Origin: Neoroseomonas alkaliterrae
GTDB taxonomy: Bacteria; Pseudomonadota; Alphaproteobacteria; Acetobacterales; Acetobacteraceae
DNA: 64,000 bases
Direction: 5' to 3'
NCBI RefSeq assembly: GCF_014199195.1
Contig: NZ_JACIJE010000006.1
Location: 62,001 to 126,000 of the forward strand
A program made the position numbers and the translations under genes. The notes under the pieces were generated by a model. It was not told where the DNA came from and did not search any database. It was given only the letters and a program-made list of their open reading frames with translations. Each line of letters starts with the position of its first letter. Within the stretch, counting starts at the first letter, position 1. Below, in pieces: positions 42,063-50,260 of this stretch.

Positions 42063-44219
42063 TCAGGCCGCCGCGGGCCTCGCCTCGGCCCGCCGCGCCG
42101 CCCGCAGGTTCAGCGCGAAGAGGGCGGCGAATACCGCGAGGCCGACGACATGCGCCAGGAGGTTCTCCGGCCACATCATCGCCGCGCCGGCCAGCAGCAG
42201 CACGGGCCTGACGAGCCAGGAGACCGGCGCCTCCAGATGGCCGTCTATCGCGCCGCCGATCGCGTAGATGGCGAAGAACGCGAAGAAGGCCACCTGCAGG
42301 TCGTGCCAGATGTTGCCCCCCATCATCGGCGTGTAGGCGAAGAGCAGCGGCACGATGTAGAGCCCCTTGGCCAGCTTGAGCGAGACGAAGCCCGTCGCCA
42401 TGGGCGGGGTCTTGGCGATCGCCGCCGCGGCGAAGGCGGTCAGGCACACCGGCGGCGTGATGCCCGAGCTCTGGCTGAGCCAGAAGATGATCATGTGCGC
42501 CGAGAGCAGCGCGACCGTCAGCGCCTCGCGCGAGAGCGCGCCCTCGGCGAAGGTGCGGCTGATCTCGGGCGGGATCAGCGCGACCAGGGCGCGGGCCGCC
42601 TCGAGGCTCATGGGCTGGCCGATCTCGGCCATGCGGTCGGGGGCGGCGAGCATCAGGATGGCCTTGGCCTGGTCGCCGATGGTGCCGGCCGCGACCGCCT
42701 GCAGCACGCTGGAATGGGCGATGAGTTCCGCCAGCGCCGGCGCCGAGAGCGTCGCGAGCACCACATACGCCGCCGTCACCGGCAGGCCCATGCCCAGCAC
42801 CAGCGAGGCCAGGGCGATCAGGATGAGGGCGATGATCAGGCTGCCGCCCGCCCACTGGTTGATCATGAGCGAGAAGGTGTTGCCGATGCCGGTGGTGGCG
42901 ATGGCGTTGACCACCACCCCGACGGCGACCAGCAGCACCGCGGTGAGGATCATGTCCGCCGCACCCTTCGCGAGCGCCTCGTAGATCGCCCGCGGCCCCA
43001 TCCCGTAGCCCTTGCGCAGCCAGGAGGAGGCGATCAGCGCGATGATGCCGGCCCCGGCGCAATAGGTGGGCGTGAAGCCCGCCATCAGCAGGCCCATCAA
43101 CACCCCGATCGGCAGGAAGAACTGCAGCCCGCCGCGGCGGAAGGCCTCGCCCACAGAGGGCGCGTCCGGGTCGGTCGCGGTCAGGCCCTGCTTGCGCGAT
43201 TCGATGCGGATGTAGATGGCGACCGACCAGAAATAGAGGATCGCCGGGATCACCGAGACCGCGACGATCGTCAGGTAGGGAATGCCGGTATAGGACGCCA
43301 TGACGAAGGCGCCCGCCCCCATGATGGGCGGCATGATCTGCCCGCCGGTCGAGGCCGCGGTTTCCGTCGCCGCGGCGAATTTCGGCCGGAAGCCTGCCCG
43401 CTTCATCATCGGGATGGTGATGACGCCCGTCGCCGCGACATTGGCCACCGTCGAGCCCGAGATGGTGCCCATCAGCGCCGAGCCGATCACCGCCACATAA
43501 CCCGGCCCGCCGATCATCCGCCGCGCCACCGCGCGGGCGAAGTCGATGATGAACTCCCCCGCGCCCGAGCGGTTGAGGAAGGCGCCGAACAGCACGAACA
43601 TGAAGACATAGGTCGCCGAGATCGAGGCGATGTTCCCGAGCATCCCGTCATCTGTGTAGAAGCTGCGGTAGAGCATCGTCTCGAGCGTGAGGCCCGGGAA
43701 GGTCAGCATCCCCGGCACGTACTTCCCCCACAGCACCACATAGGTGAAGGCCGTGACCATGATCGCGGGGATCAGCAACCCCGTGGTGCGGCGGACGAAT
43801 TCCAGCGCGAGCAAGGGAGCAAGCGCGGTGAAGAACCAGTCGTACCACTCGAACCGCGCATTGCGCTCGAAGAAGGAGGCTTCGCCGAGCATGAGGTAGG
43901 CGATGAGCGAGAGCGAGAGCGCGGCCAGCACCACATCGAGCACGAGCACGAGGCGCGCGCCCTGCGCGCTGCGCGCCTGGAAGGCGGGATAGACGAGCGC
44001 GCAGAGCGCCCCGAAACCGCCGAAATGCACGATGTTGACCCACATCTCGGACCAGGTGCCGAGCGTGTTGAGATAGATGTGCAGCAGCGAGAGCAGCGCG
44101 CCCCCGACCATGGCGGCCTGCCCCGCGGCGGTGCCGGGCCCGCGCAGCGCCTTGCCAGTATCAACGTCCACCGGAGCCTCGGCGGCCTTCGCCTGCCGCT
44201 CCGCCATCCCCTCGGACAT
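42063..44219 (-). CDS. TRAP transporter fused permease (TAXI type)
   Basis: A 718-residue inner-membrane protein in which the small (DctQ-like, four helices) and large (DctM-like, 12 or more helices) TRAP subunits are fused, the usual form for TAXI systems. Large-subunit marks include MGTISGSTVANVAATG (about 250-265), TGGQIMPPIMGAGAF and a SQSSGITPPVCL segment. These form the Na+-dependent elevator transporter. I start it at ATG 44219; a TTG three codons earlier is also open, and AGGGAG lies upstream. The binding-protein gene precedes it by 130 bases on the same strand, with a strong hairpin between. Confidence 0.93.
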   Translation of the reverse strand: MSEGMAERQAKAAEAPVDVDTGKALRGPGTAAGQAAMVGGALLSLLHIYLNTLGTWSEMWVNIVHFGGFGALCALVYPAFQARSAQGARLVLVLDVVLAALSLSLIAYLMLGEASFFERNARFEWYDWFFTALAPLLALEFVRRTTGLLIPAIMVTAFTYVVLWGKYVPGMLTFPGLTLETMLYRSFYTDDGMLGNIASISATYVFMFVLFGAFLNRSGAGEFIIDFARAVARRMIGGPGYVAVIGSALMGTISGSTVANVAATGVITIPMMKRAGFRPKFAAATETAASTGGQIMPPIMGAGAFVMASYTGIPYLTIVAVSVIPAILYFWSVAIYIRIESRKQGLTATDPDAPSVGEAFRRGGLQFFLPIGVLMGLLMAGFTPTYCAGAGIIALIASSWLRKGYGMGPRAIYEALAKGAADMILTAVLLVAVGVVVNAIATTGIGNTFSLMINQWAGGSLIIALILIALASLVLGMGLPVTAAYVVLATLSAPALAELIAHSSVLQAVAAGTIGDQAKAILMLAAPDRMAEIGQPMSLEAARALVALIPPEISRTFAEGALSREALTVALLSAHMIIFWLSQSSGITPPVCLTAFAAAAIAKTPPMATGFVSLKLAKGLYIVPLLFAYTPMMGGNIWHDLQVAFFAFFAIYAIGGAIDGHLEAPVSWLVRPVLLLAGAAMMWPENLLAHVVGLAVFAALFALNLRAARRAEARPAAA

Positions 44220-44318
44220 CCTGAACAACTCCCTGCCCGCGATCGCCCGGCACGGCCGCGGAAGCCCCCACGCTCTGTGATTGGCGCCCGGCCGCCCAGG
44301 CGCAAACTCGTCCGCGGC

Positions 44319-44342
44319 CGGCCGGGGCTCGCGCCCCGGCCG
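44319..44342 (-). other. Hairpin between TAXI binding-protein and permease genes
   Basis: A perfect 10-bp GC stem (CGGCCGGGGC with its complement, loop TCGC on the plus strand) starts seven bases after the binding-protein stop. In this position it could protect the 3' end of the binding-protein mRNA or stop part of the transcripts, so that binding protein is made in excess over permease. Confidence 0.5.
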
Positions 44343-44349
44343 CTGCGCC

Positions 44350-45366
44350 TCAGCCCGGGATCATCGCCGGCGGGATGGTCAGTCCGCGCTCGCGGTAGTA
44401 GCGGATCGCGCCGGGATGCAGCGGCAGCGGACCGCCGCTCGCCGCGTCCTGGAGGTCGATCTCGCGCGTCGCGGCATGGATGTTGTTGAGGAAGGGCAGG
44501 TTCTCGAAGATCGTCTTGACGATCAGATAGACATCCTGCTCCGGCACCGCGGCATTGCAGGCGAGGTAGTTCGAAAGCCGCGCCGTCTTCCAGGGCTGCG
44601 GCTGGTTCGGATAGGTGTTCGCCGGGATCGTGCCGAGGAAGAGCAGCGAGCCGCCGCCATTCGCCTTGGCCACGTCCTCCTCGTTGAACTCGAGGAACCG
44701 CATGCGGTCGCCCGCGCTCGCCATGAGCTGCGTCAGGCTGCCCGTGGGCAGGCCGGCCTGGAAATTGCCGCCCTGGATGGTGCCGTTCTGCAGCGCCTCG
44801 GCCGTGGGGCCGTAGCCGAGATAGACGAGGTCGAAGCGGTCGGTCTGCAGCCCGAGATTCGGAAACAGCCAGCGGTGATGCGTCTCGAGCCCCGAGCCGC
44901 GCGCGCCCATCGAGTACTTGCGGCCATAGAGGTTCGCGAGGTCGCCGATGCGCCCGGTGGGGGCGAGGCGCCGGTCAACCACGAACTGGTCGTAGTTCCA
45001 CCACAGCGGCAGCAGGCCGCGCAGGTTGTTCTGCGGGCCATCCTGCTGGAAGGGCCCGCTGCCCTGTCGGGCGAACTGCGCCACGAGGCCGGTCAGGATC
45101 GCGAACTGCGCCTGGTTCTCGCGCAGCAGCTTCACGTTCTCGGACGACCCGGCGGAGGAGATGGCGCTGAGGTCGAGCCCCTGCGAGGCCTGCAGGCGCA
45201 CCTTGGTCAGCGTCGCGATGGCGACACCCACCGGATAGAAGACGCCGCCCGTGGTGGCCGTCGTCAGCACATAGGAGCGTGCCTGCCGCTGCTGGGCGAA
45301 GGCTGGTGCGGCGAGCACCGTGGCGGCTCCGGCCAGCGCGAGCCGGCGGCGGGACAGTCGGATCAT
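44350..45366 (-). CDS. TAXI family TRAP transporter solute-binding subunit
   Basis: A 338-residue periplasmic binding protein of the TAXI family. The signal peptide MIRLSRRRLALAGAATVLAAPAFA is followed by LTTATTGGVFYPVGVAI, a variant of the family's TGGxxGxYxPVG start. GSSENVKLLRENQAQF and GARGSGLE also match. It would deliver ligand to the fused permease encoded downstream; known or suspected TAXI ligands include glutamate and other dicarboxylates. The 130 bases upstream to the next gene (a CoA-transferase end) are available for a promoter; I see no clear element. GGAGGCAAGAAGAC precedes the ATG. Confidence 0.93.
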   Translation of the reverse strand: MIRLSRRRLALAGAATVLAAPAFAQQRQARSYVLTTATTGGVFYPVGVAIATLTKVRLQASQGLDLSAISSAGSSENVKLLRENQAQFAILTGLVAQFARQGSGPFQQDGPQNNLRGLLPLWWNYDQFVVDRRLAPTGRIGDLANLYGRKYSMGARGSGLETHHRWLFPNLGLQTDRFDLVYLGYGPTAEALQNGTIQGGNFQAGLPTGSLTQLMASAGDRMRFLEFNEEDVAKANGGGSLLFLGTIPANTYPNQPQPWKTARLSNYLACNAAVPEQDVYLIVKTIFENLPFLNNIHAATREIDLQDAASGGPLPLHPGAIRYYRERGLTIPPAMIPG

Positions 45367-45496
45367 GTCTTCTTGCCTCCCTGGCTAGTTCGGGCGTCCG
45401 CCTTGCCGGCGGCGCCTTCTTGTCGAGTACGATTGGACGCCGCCTAAAGTCGCGACTGCGCGCGCCCGGGTCAACCCGGATCGTGCGGCGGCGCGG

Positions 45497-46627
45497 TCAG
45501 CCGCCGAACTCCGCGCGGATGGCAGCACCGTGTTCGCCCAGGGCGGGCACGGCCCCGAAGGGCCGCAACCCGTCCGAGAGCCGGGCCGGCGGCAGCGCGA
45601 TCTGCACGGGCCCCTTCTCGGTCTGCACCGGCGCGCGCTTGAGCACCGGGTGCTTCTGCAGGCCGCCGCAATCGTTGACGAAGCCGTAGGCGGTGTTCGC
45701 CCGCCGCAGCTTCGCCGCGCATTCCTCGCGCGTCAGGGTCGCGAACATCCGCGCGATGTGCCCGTCCACCATCGGCCGGTGCGCCACGCGGTCGTTGTTG
45801 ACGGTGAAGCCCGGCTTCTGCGGCAGCTCCGGCTCCTCGAGGAAATGCGCGCAGAAGGAGGCCCATTCGCGCTCGTTCTGGATGGCGATGAGCACGTCGT
45901 GCCCGTCCTTCGTGCGGAAGGCGCCATAGGGGCAGATGGAGGGATGCGCGAGGCCGATGCGCGGCGGGTTCTTGCCCGTGCCTTCGTATTGCAGCAGCGG
46001 CACCGTCATCCAGTCCGCCATGCCGTCGAAGAGGCTGACCGAGATGCCCTTGCCCTGGCCGGTTATGGCGCGCGAGAGCAGCGCCTCGAGCACCGCCGCA
46101 TAGGCGTGCATGCCGCAGGCGATGTCGCAGGCCGAGACGCCGACGCGCCCCGGCCCCTCTGGCCGGCCGGTGATGTAGGCGAGGCCGCTTTCCGCCTGCA
46201 CGAGCAGGTCATAGGCCTTCATCGTGGCGTAGTCGCCCTCCTCGCCATAGCCGGAGATGTCCACGGTGATCAGCCGCGGATGGCGCGCGCGCAGCTCCGC
46301 GCTGCCGAGGCCCGCGCGCTTGAGCGCGCCCGGGGCGAGGTTCTGGATGAAGACATCGGCGCGCGCGATCATGCGCTCGAGCAGCGCCTTGTCCTCGGGC
46401 TTCTTGATGTCGAGGCAGATGCTCTCCTTGCCGCGGTTCAGCCAGACGAAGTAGCTCGAAAGCCCGTTGGCCACGGTGTCGTAGCCGCGCGCGAAATCGC
46501 CCTCCGGCCGCTCGACCTTGATTACGCGCGCGCCCGCATCGGCGAGGCGCGAGGCGCAATAGGGCGCGGCCACCGCCTGGTCCATGGCGACGACGAGAAG
46601 CCCTTCGAGGGGGCGGGAACCGCTCAT
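45497..46627 (-). CDS. CaiB/BaiF family CoA-transferase
   Basis: A 376-residue family III CoA-transferase. The catalytic Asp that forms the acyl anhydride is Asp140 in MKAYDLLVQAESG, matching Asp169 of formyl-CoA transferase. The N-terminal GLLVVAMDQAVAAPYCA and GVSACDIACGMHAYAA are typical. Unlike the protein at 5409, it lacks the racemase GHD motif. Start ATG 46627 overlaps the preceding HAD stop as ATGA. The acyl-CoA dehydrogenase, HAD and this gene form one coupled minus-strand unit. CoA would be moved between two carboxylates; which ones is unknown. Confidence 0.9.
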   Translation of the reverse strand: MSGSRPLEGLLVVAMDQAVAAPYCASRLADAGARVIKVERPEGDFARGYDTVANGLSSYFVWLNRGKESICLDIKKPEDKALLERMIARADVFIQNLAPGALKRAGLGSAELRARHPRLITVDISGYGEEGDYATMKAYDLLVQAESGLAYITGRPEGPGRVGVSACDIACGMHAYAAVLEALLSRAITGQGKGISVSLFDGMADWMTVPLLQYEGTGKNPPRIGLAHPSICPYGAFRTKDGHDVLIAIQNEREWASFCAHFLEEPELPQKPGFTVNNDRVAHRPMVDGHIARMFATLTREECAAKLRRANTAYGFVNDCGGLQKHPVLKRAPVQTEKGPVQIALPPARLSDGLRPFGAVPALGEHGAAIRAEFGG

Positions 46628-47466
46628 GCGTGGGTCTCCGGCAGGGGTGCTGTCACGCGCTCGCGCGCGGCGAGCAGGTCGAGGATGGCGAGGATGCGGG
46701 CCTCGAGCTCGCCTCCCGCCCGGTAGTCCGCGGGCACGGCGCAATGGACGCGGCCCTCGGCGATCAGGCGCCGCGTCCGCTCGGCCCGTGCCGCATCGCC
46801 CGCCGGATGCACCGCGATGGAATGCCCGCCCTGCTCCTTCACGGTGCGGAAGCAGGGGATGTCGGTGTCGCCGTCGCCGATGAAGATCATGTTGGCGAAG
46901 GGAACGCGGCGCTGGTCCTGCGGCCGGTAGGCGTTCACCGCCGTGTCGTCGGCGAGGTCGAGCGCATCCTTGTTGATGCGGAAGAGATACTGCGTCTTGG
47001 TGGTGTAGTTCACCGCGACCGCCGGCGCGATCGCCACGCCCGAGCCGTCATAGAGGAAGCCCGAGGCGAAGACGGCGCGGAAATGGCGGCGGATCGCGGT
47101 GCCCTCGATCAGTTCCCGCAGGCCGGAGGAGATCACGTAGTGCTCCACCGCAAGGCCCCGCCGCGCCGCTGCGGCGCCGATGCGATCGAACCAGTCCTCG
47201 ACGCCCGGGAAGAGCGAGATGCCGGCACCCTGGGCGATCCAATCCTCCCGGCGCACCGGCAGGTGCTTGAAGCGCGCCCATTCGAGCATGCGGTGCATGT
47301 AGGTCAGGATGCGGTCGCCCTGCTGCGCGACGGCGAGCGCATTGGCCTCGGCCCAGAACTGCGCCGGCTCGACGCCGAGCTTGGGCAGGAACACGTGCTC
47401 CTGCATGTTGCCCGGCGCCAGCGTGCCGTCGAAGTCGTAGGCGATGGCGACCGGCACCCCGGCCAT
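46624..47466 (-). CDS. HAD superfamily hydrolase
   Basis: A 280-residue haloacid dehalogenase-fold phosphatase. Motif I is YDFDGTLAPG with nucleophile Asp11 and acid/base Asp13, motif II is VISSGL, and motif IV is FIGDGDTDIPC. The helical cap is inserted after motif I (about 30-110). This matches the group of HAD proteins annotated as haloacid dehalogenase-like or phosphoserine phosphatase-like. It begins two bases after the acyl-CoA dehydrogenase stop and overlaps the CoA-transferase start. Its presence between two acyl-CoA enzymes is unexplained; a phosphorylated metabolite or a repair function is possible. Confidence 0.87.
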   Translation of the reverse strand: MAGVPVAIAYDFDGTLAPGNMQEHVFLPKLGVEPAQFWAEANALAVAQQGDRILTYMHRMLEWARFKHLPVRREDWIAQGAGISLFPGVEDWFDRIGAAAARRGLAVEHYVISSGLRELIEGTAIRRHFRAVFASGFLYDGSGVAIAPAVAVNYTTKTQYLFRINKDALDLADDTAVNAYRPQDQRRVPFANMIFIGDGDTDIPCFRTVKEQGGHSIAVHPAGDAARAERTRRLIAEGRVHCAVPADYRAGGELEARILAILDLLAARERVTAPLPETHA

Positions 47467-47468
47467 GG

Positions 47469-48635
47469 TCAGTAGCTCCTGGGCATCCCCAGCACATGCT
47501 CGCCGATGTAGGAGAGCACGAGGTTCGTGCTGATCGGCGCCACCTGATAGAGGCGGCATTCGCGATACTTGCGCTCGACGTCGTATTCCTCGGCGAAGCC
47601 GAAGCCGCCATGGGTCTGGATGCAGGCCTCGGCCGCCATCCAGGCGGCGTCGGCGCAGAGCATCTTGCCCATGTTCGCCTCCTCCCCGCAGGGCAGGCCG
47701 GCCTCGAACTTCTTCAGGCCCTGCTGCAGCAGCGCCTCGGCCGCGCGCATGGCCGCATAGGCGCGGGCGATCGGGAACTGCACGCCCTGGTTCCTGCCGA
47801 TCGGGTGGCCGAACAGCACGCGCTGCTTGGAATACTCCACCGCCTTCTCGATGAACCACTTGGCGTCGCCGATGCATTCGGCCGAGATCAGCATCCGTTC
47901 GGCGTTCATCCCGTCCAGGATGTAGCGGAAGCCGCGGCCCTCCTGCCCGACCAGGTTCTCGGCCGGGACCTCCATGTTGTCGAAGAAGACCTCGCAGGAG
48001 TTGTGGTTCATCATCGTGCGGATCGGGCGGATGGTCAGCCCCTTCCCGAGCGCGGCCTTCATGTCCACGAGGAAGGTGGACAGCCCTTCGGTCTTCTTCG
48101 CCACCTGGTCGCGCGGCGTGGTGCGCGCCAGCAGCAGCATCAGGTCGGAGTGCTCGGCGCGCGAGGTCCAGATCTTCTGGCCGTTGACGATGTACTTGTC
48201 GCCTTCCTTCTTCGCGAAGGTGCGCAGCGCGGTGGTGTCGGTGCCCGAGGTCGGCTCGGTCACGCCGAAGGCCTGCAGGCGCAGCTCCCCGGTCGCGATC
48301 TTGGGCAGGTACTTGCGCTTCTGCTCCTCGCTGCCGTGCTTGAGCACGGTGCCCATGGTGTACATCTGCGCATGGCAGGCGGCGGCGTTGCAGCCCGCGG
48401 CGTGGATCTCCTCGAGGATTGCCGCGGCGGCGGAGAGCGGCAGGCCCGAGCCGCCGTATTCCTCGGGGATCAGGGCGGCGAGCCAGCCCGCTTCGGTCAG
48501 CGCCTGAACGAACTCGGTCGGGTAGCCGCGCCGCTGGTCGAGCGCGCGCCAGTACTCGCCAGGGAAACGGGCGCAGAGCTTGCGCACCTCCTCGCGGATC
48601 TCGGCGTGGCTGTCGTTCGGCACATGTGCGTCCAT
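47469..48635 (-). CDS. Acyl-CoA dehydrogenase family protein
   Basis: A 388-residue flavoprotein. VTEPTSGTDTTAL (125-137) is the flavin/substrate signature. The C-terminal catalytic EGT motif is missing (LYQVAPISTNLVLSYIG). Glu246 in GMNAERMLIS takes the alternative position used by LCAD and isovaleryl-CoA dehydrogenase. Start ATG 48635 has GGGAGAA upstream and leaves out 18 weak codons. It is the first gene of the unit with the HAD and CoA-transferase. The 240 bases upstream contain a hairpin at 48655-48676 and the start region of a divergent gene. Confidence 0.92.
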   Translation of the reverse strand: MDAHVPNDSHAEIREEVRKLCARFPGEYWRALDQRRGYPTEFVQALTEAGWLAALIPEEYGGSGLPLSAAAAILEEIHAAGCNAAACHAQMYTMGTVLKHGSEEQKRKYLPKIATGELRLQAFGVTEPTSGTDTTALRTFAKKEGDKYIVNGQKIWTSRAEHSDLMLLLARTTPRDQVAKKTEGLSTFLVDMKAALGKGLTIRPIRTMMNHNSCEVFFDNMEVPAENLVGQEGRGFRYILDGMNAERMLISAECIGDAKWFIEKAVEYSKQRVLFGHPIGRNQGVQFPIARAYAAMRAAEALLQQGLKKFEAGLPCGEEANMGKMLCADAAWMAAEACIQTHGGFGFAEEYDVERKYRECRLYQVAPISTNLVLSYIGEHVLGMPRSY

Positions 48636-48654
48636 GGGGCGTTCTCCCGTCTCG

Positions 48655-48676
48655 TCCCGGGGATTAGGCCCCGGGA
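48655..48676. other. Inverted repeat upstream of the acyl-CoA dehydrogenase gene
   Basis: TCCCGGGG and CCCCGGGA (8 bp) flank a six-base loop ATTAGG, 20 bases before the acyl-CoA dehydrogenase start. It may be an operator or leader structure. The rest of the 240-base divergent gap shows nothing I recognise. Confidence 0.35.
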
Positions 48677-48875
48677 GGGTGGCTGGCAAGCAGGCCGGGA
48701 CCGCGCCTTGCGGCGCGCTCCGCGCCGTCGCGCCGCCGGCAGGATCATGTCGGCAGGCAGAGCACCACAGGGAAGCGAGCAGAGGACGCCCCCGGCGCGC
48801 CAGGGCGTCCGGCAGGCCCCGCGCGTGGAGAGCATGATTGCCCCTCGGGAGAGGACGCGCTAAAGGTTCTCTACC

Positions 48876-49205
48876 ATGGGTAGAAGAACCCTTGCCCTCG
48901 CCCTCCTCGCCTGCCTCGCCGCGGACGCTGCCATGGCGCAGACCCGCACGCTCGTCGTGCCGGCCGGATCGGCGGTGGTGATCGCCCCGCGCGGCCAGGC
49001 GCAGCCGCGGGCGAGCCTCGCGCCGCCGACGCGGGCCCAGCAGCGCCTGATCGCCACCGCGCGCGAGCCCGACACCCTGACCGCGCCCGGCGCGGCCGCC
49101 GCCGCGGGCCTCGCCGGCGCCGCGGCGCTCGCGGTCATCCTCGGCGGCGGTGGCGGGAGCAGCGGTGGCGGCTCGGCCTCGGCCGCGCCCTCGCGCACGC
49201 GCTGA
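48876..49205 (+). CDS. Small exported protein with glycine-rich tail
   Basis: A 109-residue protein of unknown function. A signal peptide (MGRRTLALALLACLAADAAMAQ) is followed by a short polar part, a hydrophobic Ala/Leu helix (about 73-90, AAAAAGLAGAAALAVILG) and a tail of Gly and Ser (91-103) ending SRTR. The layout suggests an envelope protein anchored by one helix with a flexible tail. No enzyme motif or cysteine is visible. The frame has normal codon use for the region, but the protein is low complexity. No clear ribosome binding site. It precedes a hydroxyacid dehydrogenase gene by 73 bases on the same strand. Confidence 0.65.
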   Translation: MGRRTLALALLACLAADAAMAQTRTLVVPAGSAVVIAPRGQAQPRASLAPPTRAQQRLIATAREPDTLTAPGAAAAAGLAGAAALAVILGGGGGSSGGGSASAAPSRTR

Positions 49206-49278
49206 ACCCGGCCCCCTTGCGCCCCCGCCGCCGCGGGGTCACGGTCGCGCCCGTTCCATCCTCGGGAGACCGCCACGC

Positions 49279-50247
49279 ATGTTGCCGCCGCGCGACCAGC
49301 TCACCCTCTGTTTCGCCCATGTCGCCTATCGCTTCGGGGACCGCTTCGCGCTGCGGAACACCGGCATCCGCTTCGTCGAGGTGCGCGACCGCGCCGGGCT
49401 CGATGCGGCGATCGGAGAGGCGGATGTGCTGGTCTGCTCCGGCCTGTGGCGCAACGACCTGCCGCAGATCGCGCCGAAGCTGAAGTTCGTGCAGTCGGCC
49501 TCGGCAGGCACCGACCAGTATGACCGGGAGGTGCTGAGGAAGGCGGGCATCCGCCTCGCCTCCGGCCAGGGCGTGAATGCCAATGCGGTCTCCGAGCACG
49601 CCATCGCCCTGATGCTCGCGCTGCTGCGCCGCATCCCCGAAGCGCGCGACAACCAGGCCAAGCGGTTCTGGCGCGGCATGATGGGCGATTTCAGCAAGCG
49701 CGAGGACGAGGCCGGCGGCAAGACCGCGGTGGTGGTGGGTTTGGGCCGCATCGGCGGGCGCATCGCGCGGCTGGCCAAGGCGCTCGGCATGCATGTCGTC
49801 GGCGTGCGCCAGAACGTCGCCGGCGGCGCGGAGGGTGCGGACGAGGTGCATTCCTTCCGCGACCTCAAGGCGGTGCTGCCGCGCGCCGATTTCCTCATTC
49901 TCGCCTGCCCGCTGACCGAGGAGACGCGCCACCTGGTGGACGCCGCCGCACTCGCGCTGCTCAAGCCGACGGCGCAGGTCATCAACGTCGCGCGCGGCCG
50001 CGTGGTGGACGAACCGGCCATCATCGCCGCGCTGCAGGAAGGCCGCATCGCCGGCGCGGCCCTCGACGTGACGGCGGAGGAGCCGCTGCCCGCCGACAGC
50101 CCGCTCTGGGCCATGCCGAACGTCCTGATCACGCCGCATACCGGGGGCGAGACGCACCGCTACGAGGACAACGTGCTCGACTTCATGATGGAGAACATCG
50201 CCCGACTGCAGCGGGGCGAGACCGCCCTCGTGAACCAGATCGTCTGA
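49279..50247 (+). CDS. D-2-hydroxyacid dehydrogenase
   Basis: A 322-residue NAD(P)-dependent D-isomer-specific 2-hydroxyacid dehydrogenase. The Rossmann loop GLGRIG is at 154-159 and the catalytic Arg239, Glu268 and His287 are present (NVARGRV, TAEEPL, TPHTGG). It differs from the 30977 copy, so substrate preference is probably different. GGGAGA precedes ATG 49279; the open frame further upstream is the shadow of the exported protein. Thirteen bases separate it from the M20 peptidase gene, so a joint catabolic role is likely, for example oxidising a hydroxy acid released by the hydrolase. Confidence 0.9.
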   Translation: MLPPRDQLTLCFAHVAYRFGDRFALRNTGIRFVEVRDRAGLDAAIGEADVLVCSGLWRNDLPQIAPKLKFVQSASAGTDQYDREVLRKAGIRLASGQGVNANAVSEHAIALMLALLRRIPEARDNQAKRFWRGMMGDFSKREDEAGGKTAVVVGLGRIGGRIARLAKALGMHVVGVRQNVAGGAEGADEVHSFRDLKAVLPRADFLILACPLTEETRHLVDAAALALLKPTAQVINVARGRVVDEPAIIAALQEGRIAGAALDVTAEEPLPADSPLWAMPNVLITPHTGGETHRYEDNVLDFMMENIARLQRGETALVNQIV

Positions 50248-50260
50248 GGGGAGGCCCGCC

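Noticed and set aside
42150-44489. A 779-codon plus-strand open frame opposite the TRAP permease
   Set aside because: Composition is charged and repetitive (Arg, Asp, His, Gln), typical of the antisense of a hydrophobic membrane protein gene.
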